A stretch of 64,000 nt of DNA from Candidatus Bipolaricaulota bacterium (GCA_021735245.1 JAIPHJ010000007.1:1-64000), one strand, 5' to 3'. Numbered from the stretch's first letter, positions 38,561 to 48,784 are shown. Made by a program: numbers and translations. The notes: generated by a model not told the origin, from the letters alone.

Positions 38561-39396
38561 CTTACTTCCTCCCGGAAAAAATTCTCCATCTGAGACCAGA
38601 ATTCGGCGTCATTCCTCGAGGTTTCAAGAAGGAGTTCCAGGTGTCCTGCATTTTCTTCAACAAAGAACTCGTTTCTGACCTCGAGCTCAGTTAACTTCTC
38701 ACTCAAACGTATAGACTGCTCCGGTAATACTTCTTCGTCCCTCCCCCCGTGAGCAAGAAAGACAGGAGGTAGTGACTTTTTTAGATGGTTGAACGGTTGA
38801 GCATCCTCCCAGTAGCGTTTGCCTCCGATAAATCTCTTAACCCTTGGGTCTGCCCTGTCGTAAGGGTAGAACTGGAATACTCCCGCCAGGAGAATAAGGC
38901 CAGCAATTTGTCCGGTTTTCAATCCGGCATCTTCCCGCCACCTCTCCGAAAAGCCGACTGTGGCAGCAAGGTGGGCGCCGGCGGAATGTCCTGCCAGATA
39001 GAGAGACCCGGGATATTCTCCGTAATTATCCTGAAGCCAGGCAAGGGACCGGCTAACGTCCCGGACCTGGTCGGGGTAGGTAAACTCCGGGGCGAGGCGA
39101 TAATTGGGGAGCACCACTATAAAGTTCTTTCTTGCCCAGGATCGGCCAATGAATCTATGCATATTTTTGTTTCCGGATTCCCAGCCTCCCCCGTGGACAA
39201 AAAAGATAAACTCGGTATCAGCGTCGATCTCCACTGGTTCGAATATATCCAGCTTATGCCGTTCGTGGGATCCGTATTGAAGGTCCTTCCTTTCCGTGAC
39301 GTCCGAACGAGACCAGAAAAGGTGATGTCCTGCGGATAGAAGCGAGCCCGGTCTAGGTTTTTCCGAAAGAAACATTCGAAGTATTGGAAAAGGCAA
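38554..39396 (-). CDS. Alpha/beta hydrolase (esterase/lipase, HGGGW family)
   Basis: FFVHGGGWESGN, YLAGHSAGAHLAA, HGGRDEEVLPEQS, AGHLE catalytic motifs. Confidence 0.85.
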   Translation of the reverse strand: MPFPILRMFLSEKPRPGSLLSAGHHLFWSRSDVTERKDLQYGSHERHKLDIFEPVEIDADTEFIFFVHGGGWESGNKNMHRFIGRSWARKNFIVVLPNYRLAPEFTYPDQVRDVSRSLAWLQDNYGEYPGSLYLAGHSAGAHLAATVGFSERWREDAGLKTGQIAGLILLAGVFQFYPYDRADPRVKRFIGGKRYWEDAQPFNHLKKSLPPVFLAHGGRDEEVLPEQSIRLSEKLTELEVRNEFFVEENAGHLELLLETSRNDAEFWSQMENFFREEVSR

Positions 39397-39805
39397 ATTG
39401 ACTCCTTCGTATCAAGAAATAATATAATTTATTTTAAGGATTTGGATCGAGGTATGCCACAAACCCAATTTCAGTCTTGAGCAGTCAGAGGGAAAGTCAA
39501 TTAACCTCAAGAGGGCTAAAGCAATCGATCATTTTTTGAACAGAGATCTAAGAAAGCAAATCAGAGGGTTGAACCATAGGCACTGAACTCACCGTATATC
39601 CCCGACTATACCGTCTCTTGTTGGGTCAAACATAATATCTTACAATTTTATACCCCTCCAGGGGAGGGGTGGTATTCTGAGAGTATTTCCTTGATATGGA
39701 CAAAAAGTAATAATCAGCTCAAGCAGGTCTAATCCGAGATAGAAGAACAACCAATACGTTATTTGAGAGAGGTTGGCTCCCGCACGCTAATGGAGGTCGG
39801 AGATA

Positions 39806-40447
39806 ATGACAAAAAGCGACGAACCGAATATAGAGGCGAAGTCCCGTTACAATCGAATTGCACCTATATATGATTTGCTGGAATTCCCAATGGAAAAGCT
39901 GCTGGCTCAGGAATGGCGACAGCGTGTCTGGTCCCGGGTGGAAAGTCCGGTAGTGTTGGAAGTCGGCGTAGGTACGGGAAAGAACATCCCCTACTATCCG
40001 GAAAGATCGAAAATTACGGCAGTCGACCTCAGTGTGAAAATGCTTAAAAAGGCTCAAGCCAGAGCGGGTGAAGAAAAAGAAGGTAAGAAACTCTCCCTGC
40101 TCCAAATGGATGTCCAGAAACTTGACTTTCCAGAGAATACTTTCGACACCACCGTCGCTACTTTCGTTTTCTGTTCAGTATCCGACCCGATTCAGGGACT
40201 GCGAGAAATCAACCGGGTTACAAAGTCCGAAGGAGAAGTACTCTTACTGGAGCACGTAAGGCCGGATTCCTGGTTTCTGGGTAACGCCTTCGATTTACTC
40301 AACCCCGTGAGTGTTCGACTTATAGGGGTCAATATCAACAGGAAAACAGTCAAAAACGTTAGAGCGGCCGGCTTGGAAATAAAGCGGGTAAGTAACTTAA
40401 CCAGAGGCAATATTGTCAAGATGATTACTGCAAAACCAGGTACCTGA
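39806..40447 (+). CDS. Class I SAM-dependent methyltransferase
   Basis: VLEVGVGTGKNIPYYPERSKITAVDLS; DTTVATFVFCSVSDP. Confidence 0.85.
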   Translation: MTKSDEPNIEAKSRYNRIAPIYDLLEFPMEKLLAQEWRQRVWSRVESPVVLEVGVGTGKNIPYYPERSKITAVDLSVKMLKKAQARAGEEKEGKKLSLLQMDVQKLDFPENTFDTTVATFVFCSVSDPIQGLREINRVTKSEGEVLLLEHVRPDSWFLGNAFDLLNPVSVRLIGVNINRKTVKNVRAAGLEIKRVSNLTRGNIVKMITAKPGT

Positions 40448-40538
40448 AGTTATTGAGAGTTGGACGAGTTAGATAAACCGGTTTACGAAACTAAAGAATT
40501 GATCTTCAATAGAAGCCACGATATAGGGGTGGAATAAG

Positions 40539-40781
40539 ATGATGGGTTCATTTGGAATGTGGGGAGCTGGAGGAGGAATTATTATGATTTTATTCTGGGC
40601 GCTGATAGGTTTAGTTCTCGTATTTTTGGTAAAAGAATTAACCGACGGTGGAGAAAAGAAGAACGCGACTCGGCTGGCCGAGAGCAGGGGAGATGCCCTG
40701 AAGATTCTCGACGAACGTTTCGCGAGAGGAGAAATCGAGCAGGAAGAATACCGTAGAAGAAAAAAAGAGATTACTAGATAG
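40539..40781 (+). CDS. SHOCT domain-containing small membrane protein
   Basis: One TM segment plus ILDERFARGEIEQEEYRRRKKEI. Confidence 0.8.
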   Translation: MMGSFGMWGAGGGIIMILFWALIGLVLVFLVKELTDGGEKKNATRLAESRGDALKILDERFARGEIEQEEYRRRKKEITR

Positions 40782-40814
40782 TGCCGGATGTGTACTATCC
40801 AAGATGATTTATAT

Positions 40815-40889
40815 TTCACCAAAACTTGCCGAGGAAGCCCCACAGCTCGCTGTGGGGAGGAATCGGCTGGTTTTCGTCCAGCAGTCAAC
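40815..40889 (+). repeat. Left-end copy of the hairpin-ended element (copy D)
   Basis: ttcaccaaaacttgccgaggaagccccacagctcgctgtggggaggaatcggctggttttcg; right end missing. Confidence 0.7.
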
Positions 40890-40906
40890 ACGTGGATTCG
40901 GGCCAA

Positions 40907-41512
40907 ATGATGGGCGGTAGAAACTCCGCGGGAAATATGATGGGTGGAATGAGAGGTTATTATTCGGATACGCCAACCCCTATACCCCACGACGACGCCA
41001 GGGAGATAGCCGAGGACTATCTGAAGTCACTGAATAATTCTGAGCTTGAAATTGGCGAATTCGAGGAGTACTCGCACAATTACTACGTATCGCTTGTCGA
41101 GAAAGACAGCGGTCGACGAGCTTTTGAGATCTTAATAGATCGTTATACTCGCAGCTATCGCCCTGAGCCTCAGAGCATGGCCTGGAACGGTAAGTACGGA
41201 ACCATGGGCGGTGGCATGATGATGAGAGGTAAAATGAGAGGTAGATCCAATAATCAGGGCATGATGGGAGGTCCAAGTTCAACTGAGATGAACATCTCAT
41301 CCGTCGAGGCAATGGAAATCGCTCGGGATTTCCTCGACGTAGTTTACCCGGGAACGGAAGCCGACGAAGTCCTCGCATACTACGGATACTATACGGTTAT
41401 GACGACAAAAGACGGCGAGCATTACGGTATGCTGAGTGTAAACGGTTACTCGGGGGATGTCTGGTACCATACGTGGCACGGCTCGTTCATTTCCGAGGTG
41501 AATGAACACTAG
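40907..41512 (+). CDS. Met/Gly-rich PepSY-like protein (probably N-terminally truncated)
   Basis: MMGG... repeats; DDAREIAEDYLKSLNNSELEIGEFEEYSHNYYVSLVEKDSGRRAFEILID; next to CopB-type ATPase; no signal peptide. Confidence 0.6.
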   Translation: MMGGRNSAGNMMGGMRGYYSDTPTPIPHDDAREIAEDYLKSLNNSELEIGEFEEYSHNYYVSLVEKDSGRRAFEILIDRYTRSYRPEPQSMAWNGKYGTMGGGMMMRGKMRGRSNNQGMMGGPSSTEMNISSVEAMEIARDFLDVVYPGTEADEVLAYYGYYTVMTTKDGEHYGMLSVNGYSGDVWYHTWHGSFISEVNEH

Positions 41513-41629
41513 ACTTCACTGCGCGGATTCTGTCACGGCTGGCGGCACTTCCAGGAGTTTGACTCGTTCTAATCTTTCATATATATTCATCGTTAACGAG
41601 TAACTATTAGCCGCAATAAGAGGTGTGGA

Positions 41630-43699
41630 GTGATGAAATCTGAAGGGCAGAATCAGGAAAAACAAGAAGGAGTCGACCACGAAAACGGAGACCACCACGC
41701 CGAGATGGTGAAGGACTTCCGCCGCCGGTTCTGGATTTCGCTTGTACTTTCAATTCCCGTACTGGTGCTTGCACCGGTAATACAGAGTCTACTCGGCCTC
41801 CAGGAAGTACTCGCCTTTACCGGGGATAGTTACGTCCAGTTTGGGTTCTCCACCGTTATTTATTTTTACGGTGGCTGGCCGTTCCTGACCGGTCTCGTGG
41901 ACGAACTCGGCGAGCGCCGGCCCGGGATGATGACCCTCATAGGACTCGCTATAACAGTCGCTTACGCCTACAGCAGTGCCGTCGTCTTTGGGCTGCCCGG
42001 AAAGGTCTTCTTCTGGGAACTTGCCACCTTGATAGATGTGATGCTCCTCGGCCACTGGATCGAAATGAGGTCCGTGATGGGAGCCTCCCAGGCGCTTGAG
42101 GAGCTTGTAAAGCTGATGCCCTCAACAGCCCACCGGTTAAAAGATGACGGCTCGACCGAAGACGTACCCATCGACGAACTCCAGCCGGGCGACCGGGTTG
42201 TGATAAAGCCGGGAGAGAAAATACCGACTGACGGAACTGTTCAGGAGGGTCGGACCAGCGTCAACGAGGCCATGATAACCGGAGAAAGCAAGCCCGTGGA
42301 GAAGGACGAGGGAGACGAGATAATCGGCGGAGCGATCAACGGAGAATCGTCGATAACCGCAGAAGTGGAGAAAGTTGGCGAAGATACCTACCTATCTCAA
42401 GTTATAGACATGGTAGAGGAGGCTCAGGAATCGAGGTCAAAGACTCAGGATTTCGCCGATCGGGCCGCCCTGTGGTTGACAATGATCTCTTTGAGTGTCG
42501 GCACGGTAACTCTGCTAACATGGCTCTTCCTCGGCGAAGCCTTCGCTTTCTCCCTTGAGAGAATGGTTACCGTGATGGTTATAACTTGCCCTCACGCACT
42601 CGGCCTCGCTATTCCCCTCGTGGTTGCCGTATCTACTGCCCTCTCCGCTAAGAACGGGTTACTTGTCAGAGACAGGTCGGCGTTCGAACGAACCAGAAAC
42701 GTCGACGCGGTAATATTCGACAAGACCGGGACTCTGACGAAAGGTGAGTTCGGGGTAACCGACGTTATCTCACTCGAAAATTACTCCCGTGAGGATCTAT
42801 TGCGAAGTGCTGCCAGCCTGGAAAGTAGGTCTGAACATCCAATAGCCAGGGGAATTGTCGACAGAGCTGAAGAAGAGGGAATAGATTACCCGACACCGGA
42901 AAACTTCGAGGCGATACCCGGTCGAGGAGCAAAAGCAGAGGTTGAAGGGAAGAGCCTAAAGGCGGTAAGCCCGGGTTACCTGGAGGATCACGAACTTACC
43001 GTTGAAAACAAAGAGATCGATAAATTAGCGGAAGAGGGAAAGACCGTGGTCTACTTAATTGAAGGGGGTACGGTCCAGGGGGCAATAGCCCTTGCTGACA
43101 TCATTAGGGAAGAATCCTACGAGGCAATTGAGACTTTAAAAGAGATGGGCATCCAGGTGATGATGCTTACCGGGGACGCGGAGGACGTGGCGAAGTGGGT
43201 GGCCGACGAACTGGGATTGGATGATTACTTCGCCGAGGTATTGCCGAACGAAAAAGCGGACAGGGTTAAAGAGGTAAAGTCAAGAGGACTCACAGTCGCC
43301 ATGGTCGGTGACGGGGTCAACGACGCTCCCGCACTGGTAGAGGCGGACGCCGGAATTGCCATCGGAGCCGGCACGGACGTGGCGATAGAGGCCGCCGACG
43401 TCGTTCTGGTCCGGTCCGACCCCCGAGACTTTACAGCAATCGTTCAGCTATCGCGAGCTACCTACAGCAAGATGGTCCAGAACCTCTGGTGGGCCACAGG
43501 ATACAACGCTTTCGCCATACCTCTCGCCGCCGGTGTTCTATACGGGTTCGGAATACTTCTCTCACCGGCCATGGGTGCCGCGTTGATGTCTCTTTCCACC
43601 GTGATAGTGGCAATAAATGCAAGATTACTTAGTAGAGTAGGAGACGAACTTAACGGCAGGAAAACTGAAACGGAGCCGGAAGCGGTTCCGGCCTCGTAA
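41630..43699 (+). CDS. P1B-type heavy-metal ATPase, CopB-like (CPH motif)
   Basis: TCPHALGLAIPLV, DKTGTLTKGEF, GDGVNDAPAL; His-rich N-terminus. Confidence 0.9.
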   Translation: MMKSEGQNQEKQEGVDHENGDHHAEMVKDFRRRFWISLVLSIPVLVLAPVIQSLLGLQEVLAFTGDSYVQFGFSTVIYFYGGWPFLTGLVDELGERRPGMMTLIGLAITVAYAYSSAVVFGLPGKVFFWELATLIDVMLLGHWIEMRSVMGASQALEELVKLMPSTAHRLKDDGSTEDVPIDELQPGDRVVIKPGEKIPTDGTVQEGRTSVNEAMITGESKPVEKDEGDEIIGGAINGESSITAEVEKVGEDTYLSQVIDMVEEAQESRSKTQDFADRAALWLTMISLSVGTVTLLTWLFLGEAFAFSLERMVTVMVITCPHALGLAIPLVVAVSTALSAKNGLLVRDRSAFERTRNVDAVIFDKTGTLTKGEFGVTDVISLENYSREDLLRSAASLESRSEHPIARGIVDRAEEEGIDYPTPENFEAIPGRGAKAEVEGKSLKAVSPGYLEDHELTVENKEIDKLAEEGKTVVYLIEGGTVQGAIALADIIREESYEAIETLKEMGIQVMMLTGDAEDVAKWVADELGLDDYFAEVLPNEKADRVKEVKSRGLTVAMVGDGVNDAPALVEADAGIAIGAGTDVAIEAADVVLVRSDPRDFTAIVQLSRATYSKMVQNLWWATGYNAFAIPLAAGVLYGFGILLSPAMGAALMSLSTVIVAINARLLSRVGDELNGRKTETEPEAVPAS

Positions 43700-43703
43700 A
43701 TAA

Positions 43704-44471
43704 TTAGCTCATTCAAATTTCCAAGGTTTAAGGAACGGAACACTTGAGAACGTCGTCAAGAGATTTCGGGTACACGAGACCGGAATTTCCGAAAGGGAAT
43801 TACTTCTTGGCGGAATGAACGCTTCTTCAATCCACGACGGGTGCAGGCTTAAATTTGATGACGACCAAAAACTATTGATTACAATGGGCGATTCTGCCCG
43901 GGGGTCGCTCGCCCAGGACGGGCAAAGCCTGAACGGGAAAGTTCTGAGGATCGAAAGGACAGGAGATATACCCGAAGACAACCCGTTTCCGAATAGTCCC
44001 GTATTCACTCTCGGTCATAGAAACCCCCAGGGGGTCGATATTCGGCCGTGAACAGGAGAGATATACATTAGCGAACACGGGCCGGCGGCTAACGACGAAA
44101 TAAATCGTCTGCTCCCGGGGAGAAACTACGGCTGGCCCGAGGTAGGAGGGACCACCGATACTAACGAATACGAACCGGCGTTATGGGACTGGACCCCGAC
44201 GATAGCCCCAGCCGGAATAAGTTTTTTTGGATCCGATACACTCTATCTGGCGACGCTCAAGGAAAGCAAACTACATAGACTGAAGCTTAACGAAACTGGC
44301 GAGATAACCGAAGACAAAACCGTGCTTAATGGATATGGTCGTCTACGCGCGGTGACTCTGGGCCCCGAAGGCAAATGTTTATTCGTTGGTACTTCCAATC
44401 GGGACGGCCGGGGGCGACCAGGAGAGAACGACGACCGAGTAATACGCTATTGTCCCGGGGTCTCGAGTTAG
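43704..44471 (+). pseudogene. Decayed PQQ-dependent (soluble aldose) sugar dehydrogenase-like gene
   Basis: Reading frame ...ENVVKRFRVHETGISERELLLGGMNASSIHDGCRLKFDDDQKLLITMGDSA...[43 protein letters not shown]... has an in-frame TGA at 44049 and lacks the N-terminal part. Confidence 0.8.
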
Positions 44472-44597
44472 AATAATTTCAGTTAAGGCACCTTAGAAGT
44501 GCTGGGACTTCCATTGGTTCGCAACGGGTGGTCTCGGTCGAAGCCGGCTCCTTTCGGAGCAATTTTATTGTCCCGGGAGGGCTGCTTGATTGTACAC

Positions 44598-45500
44598 TCA
44601 AGCCGACTTCAGGTATTTTAGGAAGGAAATGTCTATTTCTTGCATTAGTTTGAGTGATTTATCTCCGGACCACAGGCTGCTGAGTATGTTTTCTTTTTCC
44701 GGGGAAAAGGCCATTAAGTCGTACCTGCCTTCCTTTGCCTCGGTCAATATCTCTTCCCGCGTATCTCCGATCCTGTACCTGACCTCTGCTTCCATTTCGT
44801 TTTCATCCAGGATTTTTCTGGCGATATTCAGGTAGCCAAACTCATCCCGGTCGTAGTTCTCTATCGACTCTTTTAAGTAATCTTCCTCACCCGAGATGTA
44901 CCCTTCGAATTTCTCGTCCTCGTCTTCAAGTATTGTCAGGAATGTTATTGCCGGTTCGGAACCCCGAAACAGGTCAGCAAAATAAGTTATCAGGCCGGCA
45001 CAGCGGTTCCGATCGTTTGGTACGTGGATTAAAATTCGTTCGCACTCCTTTAGCTCACCCTTGTGAACCATAGTCGGGATCGGGGCCTCCTGAACGAGCT
45101 CATTGACGTGGGCTCCCAGAATGTTTTTCCTAAAACCACCCCGGCCGTGTGCCTCCAGCGACAGGAGGTCGTAACCACCCCGGCCCAGCTGCCCCAGCAC
45201 TTCTTCTACCGGGTCACCAAAAGTAGTTTGAAAGGATACAGAGAAATCCGGCCCGATTTTTTCCAGTCTTTCTTTTGCCCGGTTCACCAGATCTTCCGAA
45301 TCAGGCCTTTCGGTCTTCTCGCACTGCTTTCGGGCGAGCTTTCGTCTGGAATCGTCTTCTATATCGGGTATCCGTTCTTCAACGTAAACCAACTGAACGT
45401 GTCCACCCGGGCCGTTTAGCACGCTGGCCAGGAAGTCAAGAGCAGCGTAGTTTTCGGCTCCCCGAAGATGGTGCAAAACGGTAAATTCATTTTTCCCCAT
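44598..45500 (-). CDS. Universal stress protein (tandem UspA domains)
   Basis: Two alpha/beta Usp-like halves; YDLLSLEAHGRGG and YDLMAFSPEKE. Confidence 0.65.
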   Translation of the reverse strand: MGKNEFTVLHHLRGAENYAALDFLASVLNGPGGHVQLVYVEERIPDIEDDSRRKLARKQCEKTERPDSEDLVNRAKERLEKIGPDFSVSFQTTFGDPVEEVLGQLGRGGYDLLSLEAHGRGGFRKNILGAHVNELVQEAPIPTMVHKGELKECERILIHVPNDRNRCAGLITYFADLFRGSEPAITFLTILEDEDEKFEGYISGEEDYLKESIENYDRDEFGYLNIARKILDENEMEAEVRYRIGDTREEILTEAKEGRYDLMAFSPEKENILSSLWSGDKSLKLMQEIDISFLKYLKSA

Positions 45501-45545
45501 TTAACTCACTCCCGCGTTACGCTTTAATTAACCTTCTACCGGCGT

Positions 45546-46961
45546 TTATATTATGCCTAAAAGTGCCCACCAGGTAAATACCACCAGAAACAGAACGAAA
45601 AAACTTGCCAGTGTAAGCCAGACTCCCGCAACCAGGAAGTCCTTCGGCTCTACGTGACCCGTGGAATAGATTATTGCATTTGCCGGAGTAGCCAGTAACA
45701 GCAGGAAACCGAGAGAAGTCGAGATAGCTGTTAATAGACCCATCGCAAGGGGATTTATGGAAGCCAGCTCGGCAAGTTTCAACGTTATCGGTCCTACAAC
45801 ACTCGCTGTAGCACCGGCACTCATCAAGTTAGTCATTATCATACTGAGTAGCGAGCTGGTAATAGAAATCGGGACCAGCCCGCTCAGCCCAAGGCCATCC
45901 CTAACAAACGAAAGAACCAGGTCTGCAATCCAACCAGCTGCACCGGTGCTCTCAAGGACGGACCCCAAACTCAACGCACCCATGTAGATCAATATGACAC
46001 CCCAGTTGATGTTGGTGTGGTAATCCTCCCAATTTACGATACCGAAGACGAGATAGAGAATTGCACCTATAAGGGCAATTATTCCCAGACCAATCGTCCT
46101 ACCCATCGTAATCCAGAGTACGACAATCATGAAGAATATCGCTATCGTAACGCCGGTTTCACCTGTAATCTCTCTTTCCTTCAGTTCGGCCCGGAGTCCG
46201 GCAGTGGCTTCTGACAGATCCGTAATGCTTGGCTGAAAGGTCCGATATAGGATCCAGGAGGTAACAGGGATCAATAGCAGGGTAATCGGTAACGAATAGA
46301 CGATCCACTGACCGTAACCTATGCTAATTCCGTGTATCCGCTGAAGGAAACCGAGTATAATTATGTTTCGGCCACCTCCACTCGGAGCATAGAGTGCACC
46401 TATGCTGGCTCCATATGCGACAGAAAATAAAAGATATTTGCTTAACCCCGCAACGTCTTCGTCCTGGGTTTCCCTCATAGTTCTTACTAGAGAAAGCACC
46501 ATAGGGGTCATTACGGCCGCCACTACGTGTCCGGCGATGAACCCGGCCAGCAGAGCACAGCTGCTAACCAGGGCAAAGCTTATCCTTCTTGCGCTGCTTC
46601 CTAACTTGTTTATCAAGAACAGGATTAACCGCTGGCCTACGTCCTGGCTGGTGAGGGCAACCCCGATCATTAAAGCTCCCATGATGAAGAAGACGGCGTC
46701 GTGCATAAACGACCTCGCAACTTCATTGGGAGCACCAAGACCCATCAATACCTGGTAAACGGCGATAAAAAGTATGGTTCCCGGAGCGGATATCGGCTCG
46801 GCGATAAACAACACTACGACCGCAGCCAGGAGTGCAAGAGCTCTATGACCTTCTTCGGACAGGTTTTCGGGAGTAGATATGGAGAGAATAAGGACGACCA
46901 GCAGGGCAGTTATTAGAAACCAGGTCCAGCGAGACTGAAACCATTTTCGTAGCTCAGTCAT
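45546..46961 (-). CDS. SLC13/DASS family anion permease
   Basis: 12-TM-like; ALLAAVVVLFIAEPISAPGTILFIAVYQVLMGLGAP; VVAAVMTPMVLSL. Confidence 0.75.
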   Translation of the reverse strand: MTELRKWFQSRWTWFLITALLVVLILSISTPENLSEEGHRALALLAAVVVLFIAEPISAPGTILFIAVYQVLMGLGAPNEVARSFMHDAVFFIMGALMIGVALTSQDVGQRLILFLINKLGSSARRISFALVSSCALLAGFIAGHVVAAVMTPMVLSLVRTMRETQDEDVAGLSKYLLFSVAYGASIGALYAPSGGGRNIIILGFLQRIHGISIGYGQWIVYSLPITLLLIPVTSWILYRTFQPSITDLSEATAGLRAELKEREITGETGVTIAIFFMIVVLWITMGRTIGLGIIALIGAILYLVFGIVNWEDYHTNINWGVILIYMGALSLGSVLESTGAAGWIADLVLSFVRDGLGLSGLVPISITSSLLSMIMTNLMSAGATASVVGPITLKLAELASINPLAMGLLTAISTSLGFLLLLATPANAIIYSTGHVEPKDFLVAGVWLTLASFFVLFLVVFTWWALLGII

Positions 46962-47284
46962 CCCAACCTCCTTTACCGTCTATTTTTCTTTAGTAGCGGG
47001 TTTCCTCCCGATTCGTTCCATTTGAAGTCTTGCATTTGTCGTAATTGGAACTTCTGGTGAGTTAAGTATTAAGGTAAGAAGTCGCTCACCAATTCAGACA
47101 AAATTACTTTAAGAGAAGTAAGACAACCAATCAAGAAACCGGCCGTCCATTGAGGAAGGGGTTGGTGGGGTTTTTACGCTGGCTCATTTAACTTGGTAGC
47201 TTCCTCGGAATATATTATTATTTTTCTTGAGATTTTTCCTTATTTTTCTGGAAAAACAATTATATAAAGCGAGGTTATAAACTT

Positions 47285-47473
47285 ATGAGTGGTATTTTCT
47301 CTTCGGGCTGGATAGTCGCCTTATTGGCGTTCTTAACAATTGGATTTAACATGGTTCTCAATAAGCTAAAAGAAAACGAAGCGCCCGTTTTAGGGATAAG
47401 ATCCGTTCAATCTGTATTGGTCCTATTATCGGGACTTATAATTTATTCAGTCTATTTGATGTTTGCTGGTTAA
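47285..47473 (+). CDS. Small two-TM membrane protein
   Basis: 62-aa ORF with two hydrophobic segments. Confidence 0.35.
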   Translation: MSGIFSSGWIVALLAFLTIGFNMVLNKLKENEAPVLGIRSVQSVLVLLSGLIIYSVYLMFAG

Positions 47474-47583
47474 GCAGAGGGAGTAAAAGGGGGGCCTTAA
47501 AAGGGGCACCCTGTATAAATACACTTCATTTGGGGAAGTCACCCAGCCGTTAGGGCTAGTTTTAGCAAAAGTTTACAGTTTTT

Positions 47584-48426
47584 TTAAGACCCGCCGGCGT
47601 GAGCGATCAATTCCCAGCCGGAGTCCGTTTTCACGAATACGCTTAATTGATTCACCGGCTCGTCGTCCGCATCTTCTCCTCGGACGGTTTCTTCCGCCCT
47701 TAATTTATAAGTAACGATAAGCGTATCGTTCTGTCTCGTGGATTTGAAGTGGGACAATTCGTAATCCTCAAATTTCGAGTTCCCTAGAACTTTTAATTCA
47801 TCCTTACGGTTACTGACCCCTGACTCGCTTACACCCTGAAAGTTATCGGAAATCCGACCTTCCAGCGACGACAGGTTGGACTGATCTATATCATTGAATA
47901 GGTCCCTGACCAGTTTTTCACCCGTGGACCCCCCATCAGTTTCATCGGAGTCCTTTTTATCAACATCGTCTTCGTCAATCACGTGTACCTGGAGACTGAG
48001 AGACCAGTTGTCCGCTCCGCCTGCCTGCCAGGAACGGCTGTATTCGAGTGAAATCGTCGATTTGCCCTCGTCCAGTCCCTTAAATACCCACTTCGCTTCG
48101 CCAGGAGCACCAAGAGCGCTGCTGGAACTTGACGAAGTCGTGTGGCTGGCCTGCCACAACACGGAATGGTTACTGATCTGAGCGGAATCTGACCAGTCGT
48201 AACCGGTCGAAGGGTTCGAGCAGAGGATAACTTCCAGCCTCCCGTGCTCTGCCATCTTCACGGATTTACTCACGTCTTTTTTCATCTGGAATTCGTCACA
48301 GGAAACCTTTACCTTGACCGGAGTTAGCCTTCCCAAGTCGTTCTGGGCAAGAACGTTAAAGCTAAATCCACCTAATAAAAGTGCTACCGCAATAATTACG
48401 AGAAAAGTGTTCTTCGTCATTTTCAT
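47584..48426 (-). CDS. Secreted chagasin-like (I42) protease inhibitor fused to an NTF2-like domain
   Basis: Signal peptide MKMTKNTFLVIIAVALLLGGFSFNVLAQ; chagasin motifs NPSTGYDW, GAPGEAKWVF, YSRSW; C-terminal VRDLFNDIDQSNLSSLEGRISDNF...SVFVKTDSGWELIAHAG. Confidence 0.65.
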   Translation of the reverse strand: MKMTKNTFLVIIAVALLLGGFSFNVLAQNDLGRLTPVKVKVSCDEFQMKKDVSKSVKMAEHGRLEVILCSNPSTGYDWSDSAQISNHSVLWQASHTTSSSSSSALGAPGEAKWVFKGLDEGKSTISLEYSRSWQAGGADNWSLSLQVHVIDEDDVDKKDSDETDGGSTGEKLVRDLFNDIDQSNLSSLEGRISDNFQGVSESGVSNRKDELKVLGNSKFEDYELSHFKSTRQNDTLIVTYKLRAEETVRGEDADDEPVNQLSVFVKTDSGWELIAHAGGS

Positions 48427-48582
48427 TCTACTCACCCTCCTTTGGGTTTTTGCTCCAAAACCCTCAGCAAGCGCTAAATTAACTTTGATTTCATCAACGA
48501 ACCGAAATCCATCCACTAAGACCCCTGCCCCAGTATTTCAACGGAATCTCCAAGGTACCCCTCCATATAAGTCTTTTGGATG

Positions 48583-48784
48583 ATCACCAAAACTTGCCGA
48601 GGAAGCCCCACAGATACTATGAGGTACCCAGCAGTCAATTCGCCCTGCTTGTTAGAGTTCGGTACTGGCTCAACAACAGTTCCGAATTGACTGCTGGGTG
48701 CTGGGTCTTCTTTTGTAAAAGAGCAAAGTTCGTTGTTTAATCTATTTTTATACAAGCCCCGTCCCTTGGGGCGGGGTTATTGAC
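48583..48784 (+). mobile_element. ~202-bp variant of the hairpin-ended element with nested inverted repeat (copy C)
   Basis: atcaccaaaacttgccgaggaagccccacag...tcttttgtaaaagagc...agccccgtcccttggggcggggttattgac; internal perfect 17-bp inverted repeat (48626-48642 / 48683-48699). Confidence 0.7.

Noticed and set aside
38785-39339. 184-aa plus-strand ORF antisense to the alpha/beta hydrolase
   Set aside because: Opposite strand carries intact HGGGW and GHSAG catalytic motifs; the antisense ORF shows none.
39640-39690. Hairpin acccctccaggggaggggt as an element copy or riboswitch
   Set aside because: No match to the element landmarks or a known riboswitch consensus; possibly a simple terminator but lacking a clear U-tract.
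44049-44051. TGA in the sugar dehydrogenase frame as selenocysteine or TGA-reassigned codon
   Set aside because: Aligned position is not Cys/Trp in the family pattern as I recall it, the N-terminus is missing, and TGA terminates other genes in this window.
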